A stretch of 64,000 nucleotides of DNA from contig WAEK01000002.1 of assembly GCA_011634665.1 (NCBI GenBank), forward strand, positions 2,863,501 through 2,927,500, in the 5' to 3' direction. Of this stretch, positions 53,271-64,000 are shown in pieces. The position numbers were made by a program, and so were the translations under genes. The notes below the pieces were generated by a model. It ran no database searches. It was not told the DNA's origin and saw nothing but the letters and a program-made list of their open reading frames with translations. Each line of letters starts with the position of its first letter. Within the stretch, counting starts at the first letter, position 1. The DNA comes from Mortierella sp. BCC40632. Its lineage: Eukaryota > Mortierellomycota > Mortierellomycetes > Mortierellales > Mortierellaceae.

Positions 53271-55121
53271 ATGGAAAAACAAGGACACAGTCTCTCGTTA
53301 GGCCAACATGCCCCATCTAGTGAGGCATTGCATCTCCAAAGAGTCACCCCTAATGAGGGAGTTCATTTTGGAGATACTGGAATGTCTAAAGTGATATCCG
53401 GCGACCATATTGTTGAAGCTCTTGGACAAAGCATCGGGTCACTAGCTCTAGCCCCCGAGTCAATGAGGTCTCCATCCTCCATGTTCAGTCAGCAACATGT
53501 TCTAGTTCTACAACAACAACAACAACAACAACAACAGCAGCAACAGCAACAGAATACTGCTCTGTACCAACCTTCATCCACTTCAATCCAGCAACAGTTA
53601 CAACCCATTGCCATAGAGACATCATTTGTCCAAATGCAGCAGTACTGTACTCAACAACTCACCGCTCACTACGACCCATTTGCCCCTTTCTTTACCAGCG
53701 GTCCCGATGTTTTGCTTCATGCTCCACCCGTGAGCATTTGTGCCGGGTCTACCTACGGTATCAGGAACAGTGATGTACCGATAAATGAGTTCGACCACCT
53801 TTCACCTGCTATCATGGAGTCATTGTATAATTTGGAACCGATCATAGTTCAGCCAACCACCATCGTCGAAGCAAACAGCAGCCCTACCGTAGTACTTGGG
53901 GCCCACCATTTCGATACAGCAGCCATGGACATGAATTCCGCTGCTTTTGATATGTTTGCTCCATCCTCATTTCCAGAGCTCGCACGAGCCACCCCAATGC
54001 AGACATCCATGTCTCTCCCAGTCACTCCAACTCCGAACTTCCAGGAACAGAGTCAGTATTTCATACCGAATCATGGACATCGTCTTGTCCGACAACTTTC
54101 ATTCGATAGTGCGACGACTCAGATGTTTGCAAAGATCTCGCTGACAGAAGAGCGTCCATCTTCAACACATCCTGTCCCATGTAAGTAAAGATGATGCGGA
54201 GCAAAAAGGAAAGGAAGGAAAAGAAAAAGGTCGAAAAGCAAAAGAAGGTTTTGTAATGATAACACAATGTCCTCCTCTTACTCCTCCTTCCTACCTTTAG
54301 TCTCTTTCCCCAACGCGAACGTTGTCTCTGGTTCGCCAGGTGTCTATCAGGAGACTCCAGTAGGTTGGTCCCAAGGCCAATCGGAGCTGACCTCTGAGTG
54401 GCCGCGTTCGAGCCTGGCCGCTGACGCCAATGCCACCGAGGATTCAACTTTACTCAGGGACCAACCAAGTGAGAGCAGTCTCGGTACTCCACCCACCAAG
54501 TCTGGCTCCCGACAGCGAGGTGTTACGAACTCCCGACGCACAAACAAAGTGTGGTCAGGGATGACAGGAATCTTTGCCATGGATCCCCCTTCGCCTAAGA
54601 CAACAGGATCCAATGCCAATCTCCCTTCTTCGCAATCATGCACATCCACAACTACACTTCCATCCCTCCTCTCCACACTGTTTCCAGAACAGGGTGTTGA
54701 GAAAGGGAAGGAGCAGGAGAATAGCTTGGCCTTCATCCTGGAAACGGGATCCATTCAGGATCGGCTGATCACTAGACGATGTCAAGGGAAAAAAAAGAGT
54801 GGAAAGGGAAGGCGATCCAAGCCAGGACGATGTCCTAGAGTCAAGAACAACGGCAAGGCGGACCCCTTGTTATGCAACTGTTTCCCTCCAGGACTAAGTC
54901 AAAGAGCTCTCAACCCTTTTATATTGTTTCGAAAGCTGGCCATCATCAAGAACCGTGATATGTTTAAAGAACTGAAGTACTCAGGTTCCCAGATATCTAA
55001 ATCAGTCTCAGACGCGTGGTCTAGGCTCCCAGAAGAGTACAAGCTACTCTTTCGAAAAAGAGCCGAACTTGATGCCATTTCCAAAAAGGGAGCTAGAATC
55101 ACATACAAATATTCCTGCTAG
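53271..55121 (+). CDS. HMG-box transcription factor, 576 aa
   Basis: Two exons, 53271-54180 and 54301-55121, 120-nt intron, phase 1. Residues 1-500 are low complexity, with a poly-Q block encoded by mixed CAA/CAG near residues 80-94. A basic nuclear-localisation-like stretch (GKKKSGKGRRSKPGRCPR) at about 466-483 precedes the HMG box at about 506-567. The box has the core ALNPFILFRKL, a central helix (ISKSVSDAWSRLPEEYKLLF) and a terminal basic helix. The wording (NPFILFRK ... ISK ... W) is that of sequence-specific MATA/SOX-type HMG boxes rather than of architectural ones. The box lies at the extreme C-terminus. The neighbours are not those of a Mucoromycota sex locus (no triose-phosphate transporter or RNA helicase here), so a mating role is not supported. 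Confidence 0.82.
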
Positions 55122-55171
55122 ATGATTTTCTTTTCTTTTTCTTTTTTTTTGTTATAGCAAAAATATATATA

Positions 55172-55177
55172 TTTATT
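55172..55177 (-). terminator. AATAAA downstream of subtilase
   Basis: AATAAA on the minus strand about 130 nt past the subtilase stop, within the 183-bp convergent gap with the HMG gene, next to an AT-repeat. Confidence 0.4.
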
Positions 55178-55304
55178 CAATCTGCATTTATGTACACTCA
55201 TGTCTGGACAAAGCTACTTTCGACATTTGTCTCCATTTCTTTCTGCCTGTTCGTTGCTACTCATCGTTCCTCTTTGCTCGACACTTTTTCTTTCTTTCTT
55301 TCTT

Positions 55305-56437
55305 TTACCAGGCAAAGTAATCGTTTTTGGGGATACCGTTGTAGACCAGGAGGTTTGGAGTTCTGCGATCAATATCACTCAGAACATCTGGGGTGGCTCG
55401 TGTCTTAATGTACGCCTTCATTTCCTTGGGAGTCATAGGTCCCGAGAAGAACGCGGAATCATCCTCAGGAGTAAGGGACAAGAAATAGGCAATCAAGCCA
55501 GCAACATGAGGTGAGGCCATGGATGTGCCAGAGATGACACGCTTAGCATTGGGACCACCGATCCACGCAGACTCGATGTCTCGACCTGGGGCAAAGACAT
55601 CAACGCATGGTCCATGGTTCGAGAAATAGGCACGGGCATCCTGGTCAGTTGAAGCACCGACGGTCACGGCTGCCTCGACATTGGCTGGCGAGTAGTTGCA
55701 TGCATCACGGTCATCATTCTATTTCAGTTCAGGAAGACAAAATATCGAGCTTTGGTCAGTGACAGTGTCCTCTCTTTCTTTCATAGGCCCATCTTAACCA
55801 AGTGAGTTTCAGTAAAGTGTATCTGGTTTTGAGAACTTACTCCTGCAGCAACAGCAAAATGGAGACCAGCCTTGACCGCATTCGAGACCGCAGTGTCCAA
55901 AGGACGAGACTTGCCTCCGCCGAGGGACATGTTAGCAACGGATCCCTTGTACTTGCCACCCTGTTTGGTCTTGAGTTTGAGATGGGACTGAACAGCAAAA
56001 TCGACTCCTGCAACTACGTCTGACATTGTACCCGAACCATTGGATCTCAACACCTTGACAGCAACAACATCGGCCTTCTTGGCGACACCATAGGCTCGGC
56101 TACCAATCGTTCCAGCACAGTGAGTTCCGTGGCCGTTGCCATCTGCGTCCGTATCACCATAAGGGATGGTTTTGCCCCAGGATGCTCGACCTTGGAACTC
56201 TTGATGGGCCGTGTTGATACCTGTATCGATCACGAAAACAGTGACGCCATCGCCTCCATTGGAGTCATGGATGTATCGCTTCTTATTCTTGTATGTCAAC
56301 CTCTTGCGGTGAGAGATACGAGCCAGGCCCCATGGGGCGTTCTTCTGGACATCGTTGGTATAGACGATTTGATCTTTCTCGACGTAATCAACCTAAAGTT
56401 GGATGGGAAGGAAGCACGATGTTGTTTGCATGATTAG

Positions 56438-56474
<37 letters not shown>

Positions 56475-56804
56475 GCACCTGCTATTGCACCGCAGTAAAT
56501 TTCATGGGGTGTTGCATCGAGTGACGTGAAGAATGCGAAATGAACTGGATAGCTCACGCAATAGGGGGGGACTCGACCCTCCCTGAATGTCTTTTTGTCC
56601 AGATATGGTGTGCAATCGCAATCAAATGCCGTTAAAGACAAAATCTCATGCAATCGTTCTGAACCAGCAAAAGGAAACATTGTAGAAAGTGGAGTAGGGG
56701 GTAGAGAAAAGGAGAGCTGAAAGAAGCCAACTAGCGCGTACTCGTCTAAAAAGTTGGAACACTTCCTCCCCCTTCCTCTCTCCCTCCTCTCCCCTTTCTC
56801 ATTT

Positions 56805-56847
<43 letters not shown>

Positions 56848-57332
56848 CCCCAGGAGAAAGAAAGAGGAAGAAAGCACAGACCGCACAAAAGGAAGGGGGA
56901 CAAAAAGCATTTGGATGTGGTTCAAACTCCTCAAAAGTAACTTCCACTGGCTCCGGAAAGGTTGTACAAGTGACTTACATCAGGGTGTCTGCGAACGTAT
57001 TCCAGGACTTCGGGGCTGAGGCGGACGGCCATGCCTTGGAAGTCACCCATTTCATAGATGTGGCGGATGCCCCCGACAAAACCATCAAAGTCATCTTCCA
57101 AGATACCCTTTGCCATCAGGTCAGACTCGTGGAGCTGACGAATCCAGGATGAGGAATCCCGTGCTCGAGCTCCTTCCTTAAACATGACAATGTACTGGTC
57201 TGGAATGACATCGGCATCGAGCGAGGTAATCACGGGCGCCAATCTCTCAGTGTGGAGAAAAGATGGAAAGGCTGCAACAGCACTCGAGGAAGCCAAGAGA
57301 ACAGCTGCGATGGTCGAGAGCTTCATCAACAT
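55305..57332 (-). CDS. Secreted subtilisin-like serine protease (proteinase K family, S8), 439 aa
   Basis: Three exons on the minus strand: 56979-57332, 55841-56392 and 55305-55718, 1320 nt; phases close. Start at 57332 or 57326 (MKLSTIAAVLLASSSAVAA signal peptide). An I9 inhibitor prodomain follows (IPDQYIVMFKEG ... VRRHPDVDYVEKD, the end of which is split by intron 1). The catalytic triad is Asp174 (VIDTGIN), His209 (GHGTHCAG) and Ser368 (SGTSMASPHVAG). The oxyanion Asn is the first residue of exon 3. It should be made as a pre-pro-enzyme, self-cleaved, and secreted to digest protein. Intron 1 is 586 nt, several times the window norm, and carries a 31-nt T run and a (CT)n tract. Confidence 0.96.
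56440..56470. repeat. Poly(T) run in subtilase intron 1
   Basis: 31-nt T homopolymer on the plus strand (A on the coding strand), about 50-80 nt upstream of the exon 2 acceptor. Confidence 0.9.
56806..56844. repeat. (CT)n microsatellite in subtilase intron 1
   Basis: About 19 CT units on the plus strand within the 586-nt first intron. Confidence 0.9.
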
Positions 57333-57975
57333 GATGGGTGAGGCTGATGAGAGGAGATTTCGGGTTGAGGTTCAAAAGATGATATCAGGGAGGAATTGGT
57401 TGTGATTAGGCTGAACTGGCTGTTTTTTTCTACTAGTTTTTTGGAGTTGGTTAGGAGAGGAGAAGACTTTGCGAGCGTTGCTATGGATTGGCAGTTTACA
57501 AAGAAGCAAAGACATCGGGTGAGCGAGATACACTTTTGGTCGAGCTGTTCTCATTCTGTTTGATAAATAGGCCTCACAATACCCCCTCTAAAACGTGAAT
57601 CGGGCACATCGTGGGCAAGTAATACGGACTTACTTTTTTGTTGAGTAACTTGAAGAGAGAGAGAGAGAGAGAGAGGAAAAAGTGGTAGATTGGAAAGAGA
57701 CAAGGAGGCAAAAAGAGTTCTTCTTGCGCAGAAAATATAGTGAGGAAGGAAGGAGTCATCAGGGGCTCTGCACCTTTGCCGAAAAAAAAAGAGGTCACAT
57801 GTGTCTTGCTCTCGATTGGTTCGTAAACGTTATTGTTGGGCGAATGACCTCTGGTTGAACACCATATCTCCCGTGCATACGTACCCCACTTCTGAAGCAA
57901 ATCCACTGTGGTTACTTATAGGCTGCATTTGAGGCTGCATCTGAGAGTTTTCCCAGCTATGTGGGCTGCTGTCCC
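57333..57975. other. Interval between subtilase start and Sec2-like stop
   Basis: About 640 nt holding the subtilase promoter, with a (GA)n tract near 57654-57675. An overlapping minus-strand frame from 58120 to 57830 extends past the Sec2-like stop in another frame. It could be an alternative C-terminus if a GTATGC donor at about 58118-58123 were used, but I prefer the unspliced end. Confidence 0.45.
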
Positions 57976-60900
57976 TTATGACTGAACTATATCCATTGAT
58001 CCAATCCTCGCCCGGCTCATCCGTTGCCTCAACCATAATGTCCTCCTGAATAGCTCCAGGCTGGACTGGTGCGCCAACAGTCCTTGTCGCAGATGACCCA
58101 TGAACATGTAAAAGTCGCATACCGCCACCACTCGCTCACGGCAAAATCTATCTAATGGACGATATTCACGGCTTCGTTGCCCTTGCCTTGGTCGATGCTG
58201 TCCACGGAGACTCCAAAGAGGACTATCGGAGCCACCAGAATTAATATGATCTTTCTCCTCCATTACTCGCAAAAGAAACTCACAGGGTCTAAAGATTCCA
58301 CAGAGACAACACTCCGCATTTTGTGTCATTGAGTTGAAACTCTCATGAGGGGATGAAGAGTACTGACGATCCTTCTCTGCTCCCATGTTTGAGGTCGAGT
58401 CCTTGGTATTGTTCAGACTAGATTCGTTTGACAGATCCGTTGCGGGTTTTCGGTGAACAATTTCACAGGCATTCCTTTCCATGGCCCCCAGAAGCTGTTG
58501 ATTCCAGGAAATGGAAGAGGTGTTGCTGGATGGAGATGAGAAGAATGAACTCAACCAGCTTCCAGTACTATTTCCGGCTCTTGATAGAGGCTGCGAGGTC
58601 CCTGAAGCATGAGAAGACGGGTAGGTCGGAGACATTAAAAGACATGGGAGGATATCTTCTGACAGTACTAGCTTCATGTATGATGTTGAGGGCAAGGAAA
58701 ACCGAGACTTCCATGATGATACAGCTGCGCCGCTTGTCGAAAGAGGAGCATTGCTTCCTCGTAATAGAGCCAGATGCCTTTCAAATTCACTGAGTGCGAC
58801 TCCATCTACATAGATTGAGGGGGAGCTGATTTTTGGCGGCATGGTTGTCGGGCCTTCAACTGCTTTTGTCACTGCTACACAACATAAGGACTGTGCGAGG
58901 ACAGCAGACATGGCGCTGCTGATTACTTCGCTTGATTCTCTGTTGTTTGTAATCGGACCCACAACGTTGGCCAACGACCTATTGACCACTGGAGACCCTG
59001 AAGCCGTGCCCATTCCGCTGTTCACCTGAGAGAGTTCTAAAATCCCAACGCAATCTGCAACGAGTTTCTTCAACCGTCGAACCCCTTCATCAATCAACTT
59101 GACACTTGAAGTAAGTTCCTTGCGGGACTTGACAATGATCTTACGAGGAATCGAGCTACCCCCCATGACCTGCTGCATTGCTGGCACCTCAGCTGCAGGA
59201 GTTTCGGCGGTCCCTTGACCAACCAATGCGGTAAGAGTGAGCTCGCATGCTCCATCTAAGGAAGCCTGTGCTAGCGTCAGCATATTCACCCCTTCAAGCA
59301 TGTCCTTAGAGAACCTTGACAGATCCAAAAGCAGCTGTTGATGTGCAGCCTCTGCGCGTTGACGTCGGCTCTGTTCCTGGAGTCGGAGTCGATCCAGTGT
59401 CTGGATATGTTGCTTTAGGTAAATGCGTTCATCAACCACAACGTTGCCAAGATCTGATTTCAGCGTCTGTGCACTTCCAGACCGGGTAGCGTTTATGGAG
59501 GATGGTAGATCCCTTAGTATGGACACAAATGAGCGTTGTTGTTCAGCAGGACTCGCCTCTAGTGGAGATGAGCTCAATGTTGAGGTTGGCTGGAATCTCA
59601 GGATAGACTCTTTTGCAGATGCTGACTCGTAAACACCACTTTGATTCCAAGTTTGGGGACCTGAATGGTTGTGCACTCGTGACTCTTTCTTGTCATGAGG
59701 GTCGACCATCTCCATACTGTCTAGCCAATCTCGAGTTGCCTGTCCGACATTGGTGCCTAAATTAGCTGGGATGTCCTCGTCCGCAGAACCCTCAAGAGCT
59801 GATGTCTTAAAACATCCCTGGACGGTGGATCGAAACGGCTCGACAGATTTTAGGTAGCGAAGTGCTGCCGCGATTGCATCTTTGTAGGCACGTTGTTGAT
59901 CTCGAGACTGCCATAGTTCTCGTGCTGCGGGATCCTCTTGAGATGCAAGATGGACCACATTCAAAGCTGAACCATTTTTCAAGGCTGCAGTCCTTGATTC
60001 AGCTGCGCTCACAAGTGTTGCTAATGCTCCATCTGAAATACTTCCTGCGCCTGAAGGCAACAACTGTCTTTGGTGATCAAGAGATTCCTGAGCGTGATGC
60101 CCATAGTCTGTAGACTCATGATGATGCAATCGATTCGAAGTGAGCAACGCCTCTTCTAGTACTAACTTCGTCCATCCAATTGAAAGCTCAGCATGGTCCA
60201 TCCACTTTTGATCTTGCTCGACGAGCGAATCCAGTTCTTGAATGGTCTCGCTCATCTTATTCTTTTCAGATTCGTACTGTGGGATTGACTGGACAGTCAA
60301 AATATATTTGGTTATTAGCAGCAAAAACAATTAGGTCTGTTTGTTGTGGAGGCAACCACGTAGTATTCTTTTAAAAGCAAGGTGAGCCAGAAAATATTGC
60401 CTTACCGCGCAATCACGCTCAAGCTCGTAGATCCGTTTCTCCAAGCTATTCACTGTATGAACTGCCTCTTGGAGCCATGGAAGAACAGTTTCGTCTGGGA
60501 GATCAGATGTGCCCAGCTCTGATGGATCAATCCCCAAGGCTTTTGCCTTTTCAAATGACGCCAAAGCAGAAGAGAAGGACAAACGCGTAGACCGTTCACC
60601 GGCGTATCGGCGATCTCCTGGTTGTGAAAATGTCGAGGCCCGGGGCTTTTCACGGACCCCATACTGTGTTTTTTGCGGAAACAGAGCGGAATAGCTTTCA
60701 GCGTTGTTGATCTCAGAGATGGACTGGTTCTCAGTGAACTGGGTGATCTCTTCGTTCTGGTCGGGCACGGTATGAAAGAATCCAGAAGAAGAGGTGGTTG
60801 CTGCTCTACTTCTCAAAGGATAACTCGTTGGATTAATTCGAGTTGACATCGTCTTTTTTGTTCTATAGGTCGAATCATCAGTTGTAGAGCCTTTACTCAT

Positions 60901-60993
60901 CCCACTGCCACTGGCAGACACACTTTTCTCCAGTCTGCCAGGATAATCTTTTGCTCGTTCCGGAGTGCGTGTATTGATGGTGGCGCGATTCAT
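57976..60993 (-). CDS. Coiled-coil protein with Sec2/Rabin-like C-terminal module, 966 aa
   Basis: Two exons on the minus strand, 60406-60993 and 57976-60288, phase 0. Residues 1-130 are disordered. Around residues 165-245 a heptad-like stretch crosses the intron (VNSLEKRIYELERDCA, then SETIQELDSLVEQDQKW). A second coiled coil lies near 490-545 (LDRLRLQEQSRRQRAEAAH). At about residues 856-935 a cysteine motif CCLCGIFRPCEF is followed, after a linker, by FCRERVVAVCDFYMFMGHLRQGLL. This cysteine-then-helix order resembles the C-terminal part of Sec2/Rabin-type guanine nucleotide exchange factors for Rab8/Sec4. If so, it would help activate exocytic Rab GTPases at growing hyphal tips. This is inference from pattern memory; the catalytic coiled coil is not clearly identifiable. 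Confidence 0.6.
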
Positions 60994-61538
60994 GGTGATT
61001 CGCCAGTAATGAATACTTCGTGGGCTAATGTACAGGAAGTAGGAAGCTAATGCAAGGCCGACAATAGGCGTGAAGGGAGTGGTAAGGGAGACTCAGTGTG
61101 TAGAGAAAGGGATTGCCTTGGGCTTGAAGTGTAGCAAAGAGCCTAAGATGAATGGTGTTCGCCCAGCCCAGCCACCAGGACGCTCTGACATTCGAGCCCC
61201 AACTGGCGGCAGCCAGGTGCAGGAGACCAGGCACCCTTTCTGTCGCCATCAGTGTAGCTCCTGCACTCAGAAGCTCAGCCGAATAACAGGCGTTCGCACG
61301 TGGCGCGTCTATCCTATTTCAACCCGGAGACAATAGAAGATATCTCCAGCGCTACTAGCCCTGGGTTCAAGGGAAGTGCCAATGTTCATTAGACCAGACC
61401 CCTTTTGGTTCGACTGTCGAGAGTTACCCATCATGCATGTGAGAAATGTTGAAATGGAGCATGAAGTAAAATGTGCTGAGTCTTGAGACCCATGAGAATG
61501 ATCAAATGCGACTTTACTTAGTTGAAATGGGCGACTGT
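60994..61538. other. Interval between Sec2-like start and F-box stop
   Basis: About 545 nt. The short frames here have no domain. I see no RNA gene or element. Confidence 0.5.
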
Positions 61539-63655
61539 TCAGTCAAGGTAACTGTTGCCTCGTTTGGACCACTGGAGACTACCACGAACGACCACACCTT
61601 GCGCATTCACGAGCGCAGGGGATTGAGGGCTGTCAGGATTTGTGGAAGACTCAACCGACGACTTTGTTGGCCTTGGGATCTTGAAGTTTATCTCGGAGAG
61701 ACTGTGGAGTTGTGCTACCAGAGATACTATGTCACTGGGATCCAAGATCTTTGAGCCAAGGTCGTGGATTGAAAGATAAAGTGACTGAAGGTGGCGAAGC
61801 TTGGGCAGGCTCGTGACCAACATCTACAAATGAATGAACCATGTTCAATGAATGGCCATCTTCTCTCTCGACATTCTGTGTATTCGCATTCTATCAGGTA
61901 CCAATCCAGGTGTATGCAGAAATGCGCTCTCTTTCCCCTTACCTCCTTTTTGATGCCGAAAAGCTCTGTAAGACGCAGGAACTGTAGCTCTGAACAGGAC
62001 TGAAGCCCCTCGAAGAGGCCCCAGGCACACAACCCCTTGTCACTCAACAGTTCAATGTCCAAGCACGTCAACTTTTTAGCCGACTCGCCACATGCACTCC
62101 AGAACTTGGGTCCAAGTTCAAAGTACGCATCCACGAGCCTCAATCGTCGAATGGGACACTTTTGTATCAATCGGATCATACACGTCTCTGGATCTTGCAA
62201 CTTGGGTGGTGACAGCAACAACTGAGATGGTTGTAATCTGGATCGGAGTTCGGCTTCGACTCGTTCTCGAATTGGAACACAACCGCCCCAGAGCGTAAGA
62301 TCCTCCAAGTTTGGACAGAGTTTGGTCAGACAGTTCAGAAGTTTGAGAGAACTGTTAACAGAGAGAGTAGTGATGTTGTTGCCACATTCCAAGAAATCTG
62401 TCGGTGAACAAGGGCTACAGTCCAACCATCGAAGTGAAGGCATTTGACAAGATAGCGGTTGAACTTCTTTCTTGACTGTCATCGTGCTCTCCCGTCTCAA
62501 TTCCAGGAATTCCAGCTGAGACGCTAATCGCCCCGTGATGGTTCGATAAACATTATCTGAGGGGCATTGGATCCGAAGGGCCTTTAGTTGTGGGAGCTCA
62601 GGCTTACCGAAGAGTGCCTCAACAAAAGGACCTGTGCCGAAACCTAGGTTGATTGACTCGAGTTTACTCAAACTTGAAGGTTCAAACCGATATTCAGTGT
62701 CGATATCGTCCTCTTGTAGAGAAAACAATAGATTATCTTGAGGATCGATTGTTTCGAGCATGTTTTCCTCAACAGGCATATCATTTTGGGCTATAGCAGC
62801 GAGCTCTCGCTGTTGTTGCGGAAACAGGTCTTTGGCGGTCTTGACTGAGGTCTGAAGAGTACAGGAAGTTCCATTTGGAGGAGAATACATTTTGATCGAG
62901 CGCAAGTTGGTGCAGTACCCCTGTTGAATACCATCTGCCAGTCCAGAGACATGGTGCCAACTGGCTGTGAAGTGAGCTAGAGCTTTACAGGTTTTCATGA
63001 CAAGTAGGGTCATCATCCTTGTCGCCTTGCATTGTTTTGTCAGCTCCAGGGTCTCGAGATGCTGACAGTTGCTCATAAGTGAACTGAACTGGGTCCAATC
63101 TGAATGACTGACAGTCGTCGATGTAGGCCACAGTGTAAATAGTCGCAAAATCCGGAGAGTACGTATCGAATCTCTGTTCTGAGACTTGGCCACAAGAGAT
63201 GGGAAAGAAAAGTTTTCCCAGTTGATGTCGATCGACTGAATATTTTTACAACGATCCATGACAGAGACGAGGAAAGCCTCCAACTGAGAGTGCTCAAGCC
63301 TTAAATCTTCTTCGTAGCCTCCTGACGAGTCCTTGCAAATCACCAACGCTTGGATATGGTCCACATACTTGCTGCCGCCGTTCTCGAGGGAGTACATTAA
63401 ACGCGCCAATTGGTTTGGTGTACGGATGAAAACTCCCTCCCAAAGTATAGACAAGCCCATTTTTGAGAAGCGTTTGTTGACTCTGCATGCTGAGGCGATG
63501 GCTTCCTGTTGCATGGCCATTCCTTTTGTGCGCATAAATTCAGTATCTTGGTTTGAGAAAGGGGAGAATGGATCTCTGGTGTAACTTGTCGTTGAGTAAA
63601 GGTGTCGAAAGATACGGGCAAGGATTGCCTCGTTTTCAAAGACGGCACTTGACAT
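61539..63655 (-). CDS. F-box-like/leucine-rich protein, 665 aa
   Basis: Two exons on the minus strand, 61943-63655 and 61539-61823; the 119-nt intron is phase 0. The open frame runs further upstream but its first ATG is at 63655 (MSSAVFENEAILARIFRHL), which reads like the first helix of an F-box. A CRVNKRFSKMGLSILWEGVFI segment (conserved CRVNK and LW), typical of fungal F-box proteins, follows at about residues 57-77. The rest carries irregular leucine-rich repeats (for example LETLELTKQC, LKALRIQCPS, LEFLELRRES, LEDLTLWGGC, LRLVDAYFEL). It would serve as the substrate receptor of an SCF ubiquitin ligase, binding Skp1 through the N-terminus. Large families of such proteins occur in early-diverging fungi. 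Its target is unknown. Confidence 0.75.
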
Positions 63656-64000
63656 TGTGGGAGTAATTGCACAGTGCAAACGTGGGTGGCTGTCAGGAGT
63701 TGACTTGAAAGGCTGCGACACGGGCTGTTCTTCAGCGATTGTTGGCAAGTACGCGTTGGGCTGTAGTGATGACGTTACTTCTGGAGATATATTGATGTGT
63801 GCTGGTTGGGTTCTCTCTTTGTTTATAGCTATGGTTGTGCTCGTTTGGTTGGTAGAATCAAATTCTCATGTTGGAGATACAAGAGTAAAAAAAAAAAGAC
63901 GGTGCGAATGTTCAACAAAAGTAAGGCCGTGGCTGTATTTAAGCACTTGAGGACTCCCGCAAGCGTGAGCCACTCCGCACGCATGCTTAAAGGGTCAGGC
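63656..64000. other. End-of-window interval
   Basis: 345 nt upstream of the F-box-like gene with an A11 run near 63887. No gene seen, but one could begin beyond the window. Confidence 0.45.

Noticed and set aside
53271..55121. A mating-type (sex) locus
   Set aside because: The flanking genes usual for Mucoromycota sex loci are missing and the HMG box is too divergent to claim it.

Overview
The window looks like nuclear DNA of a filamentous, early-diverging fungus. My best guess is Mortierellomycotina or a related Mucoromycota lineage; this is inferred from gene content and architecture, not from a search. The evidence is spliced genes with short GT-AG introns (about 70-140 nt), fungal-type proteins (class C ABC transporters, IMP dehydrogenase, a meiotic Rec8-type kleisin, an Rna15/CstF-64 homologue, an F-box/leucine-rich protein, secreted proteases and a phosphatase), and very many A/T runs and GA, CT and CA microsatellites between genes and in introns. 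There is no operon layout, no rRNA or tRNA gene I can support, no CRISPR array and no intact transposon.

Layout. 0-2.4 kb: gene-poor. 2.6-4.1 kb (+): secreted histidine acid phosphatase. 4.6-9.0 kb (-): a 1478-aa glutamine/serine/proline-rich protein with a folded domain only near its C-terminus. 11.0-15.2 kb (+): an S28-family serine carboxypeptidase more than twice the usual length. 15.4-20.5 kb (-): full-length class C ABC transporter (ABCC-A). 21.4-24.1 kb (-): threonyl-tRNA synthetase with a presequence. 25.6-29.3 kb (-): insulin-degrading-enzyme family M16 protease ending in a peroxisomal SKL. 29.7-30.8 kb (-): a cryptic, possibly decaying orphan gene. 31.6-37.5 kb (-): second class C ABC transporter (ABCC-B), a paralogue of the first, with a one-base phase break at one exon junction. 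38.0-39.6 kb (-): short-chain dehydrogenase. 40-41.3 kb (-): weak hypothetical gene and a broken gene remnant. 41.6-42.0 kb (+): tiny secreted cysteine-rich protein. 42.3-44.3 kb (-): IMP dehydrogenase. 45.2-48.0 kb (-): Rec8-type cohesin subunit. 48.2-49.8 kb (-): CstF-64/Rna15 mRNA 3'-end factor. 49.8-53.3 kb: 3.5-kb gene desert. 53.3-55.1 kb (+): HMG-box regulator. 55.3-57.3 kb (-): proteinase K-like subtilase. 58.0-61.0 kb (-): coiled-coil protein with a Sec2/Rabin-like C-terminal module. 61.5-63.7 kb (-): F-box-like/leucine-rich protein.

The genes do not form one pathway. The clearest shared theme is the extracellular/vesicle interface (acid phosphatase, S28 peptidase, subtilase, cysteine-rich peptide, two efflux pumps, a possible exocytic GEF), mixed with housekeeping genes. 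Exon structures were read by hand from splice consensus, reading phase and protein continuity. Most intron phases close perfectly, which is the main support for the models. The most distinctive observations are the inflated S28 peptidase, the duplicated ABCC genes with shared intron positions, a shared NBD2 insertion and one phase break, the cryptic orphan gene, and the cysteine-rich peptide with a mirror-symmetric cysteine spacing.
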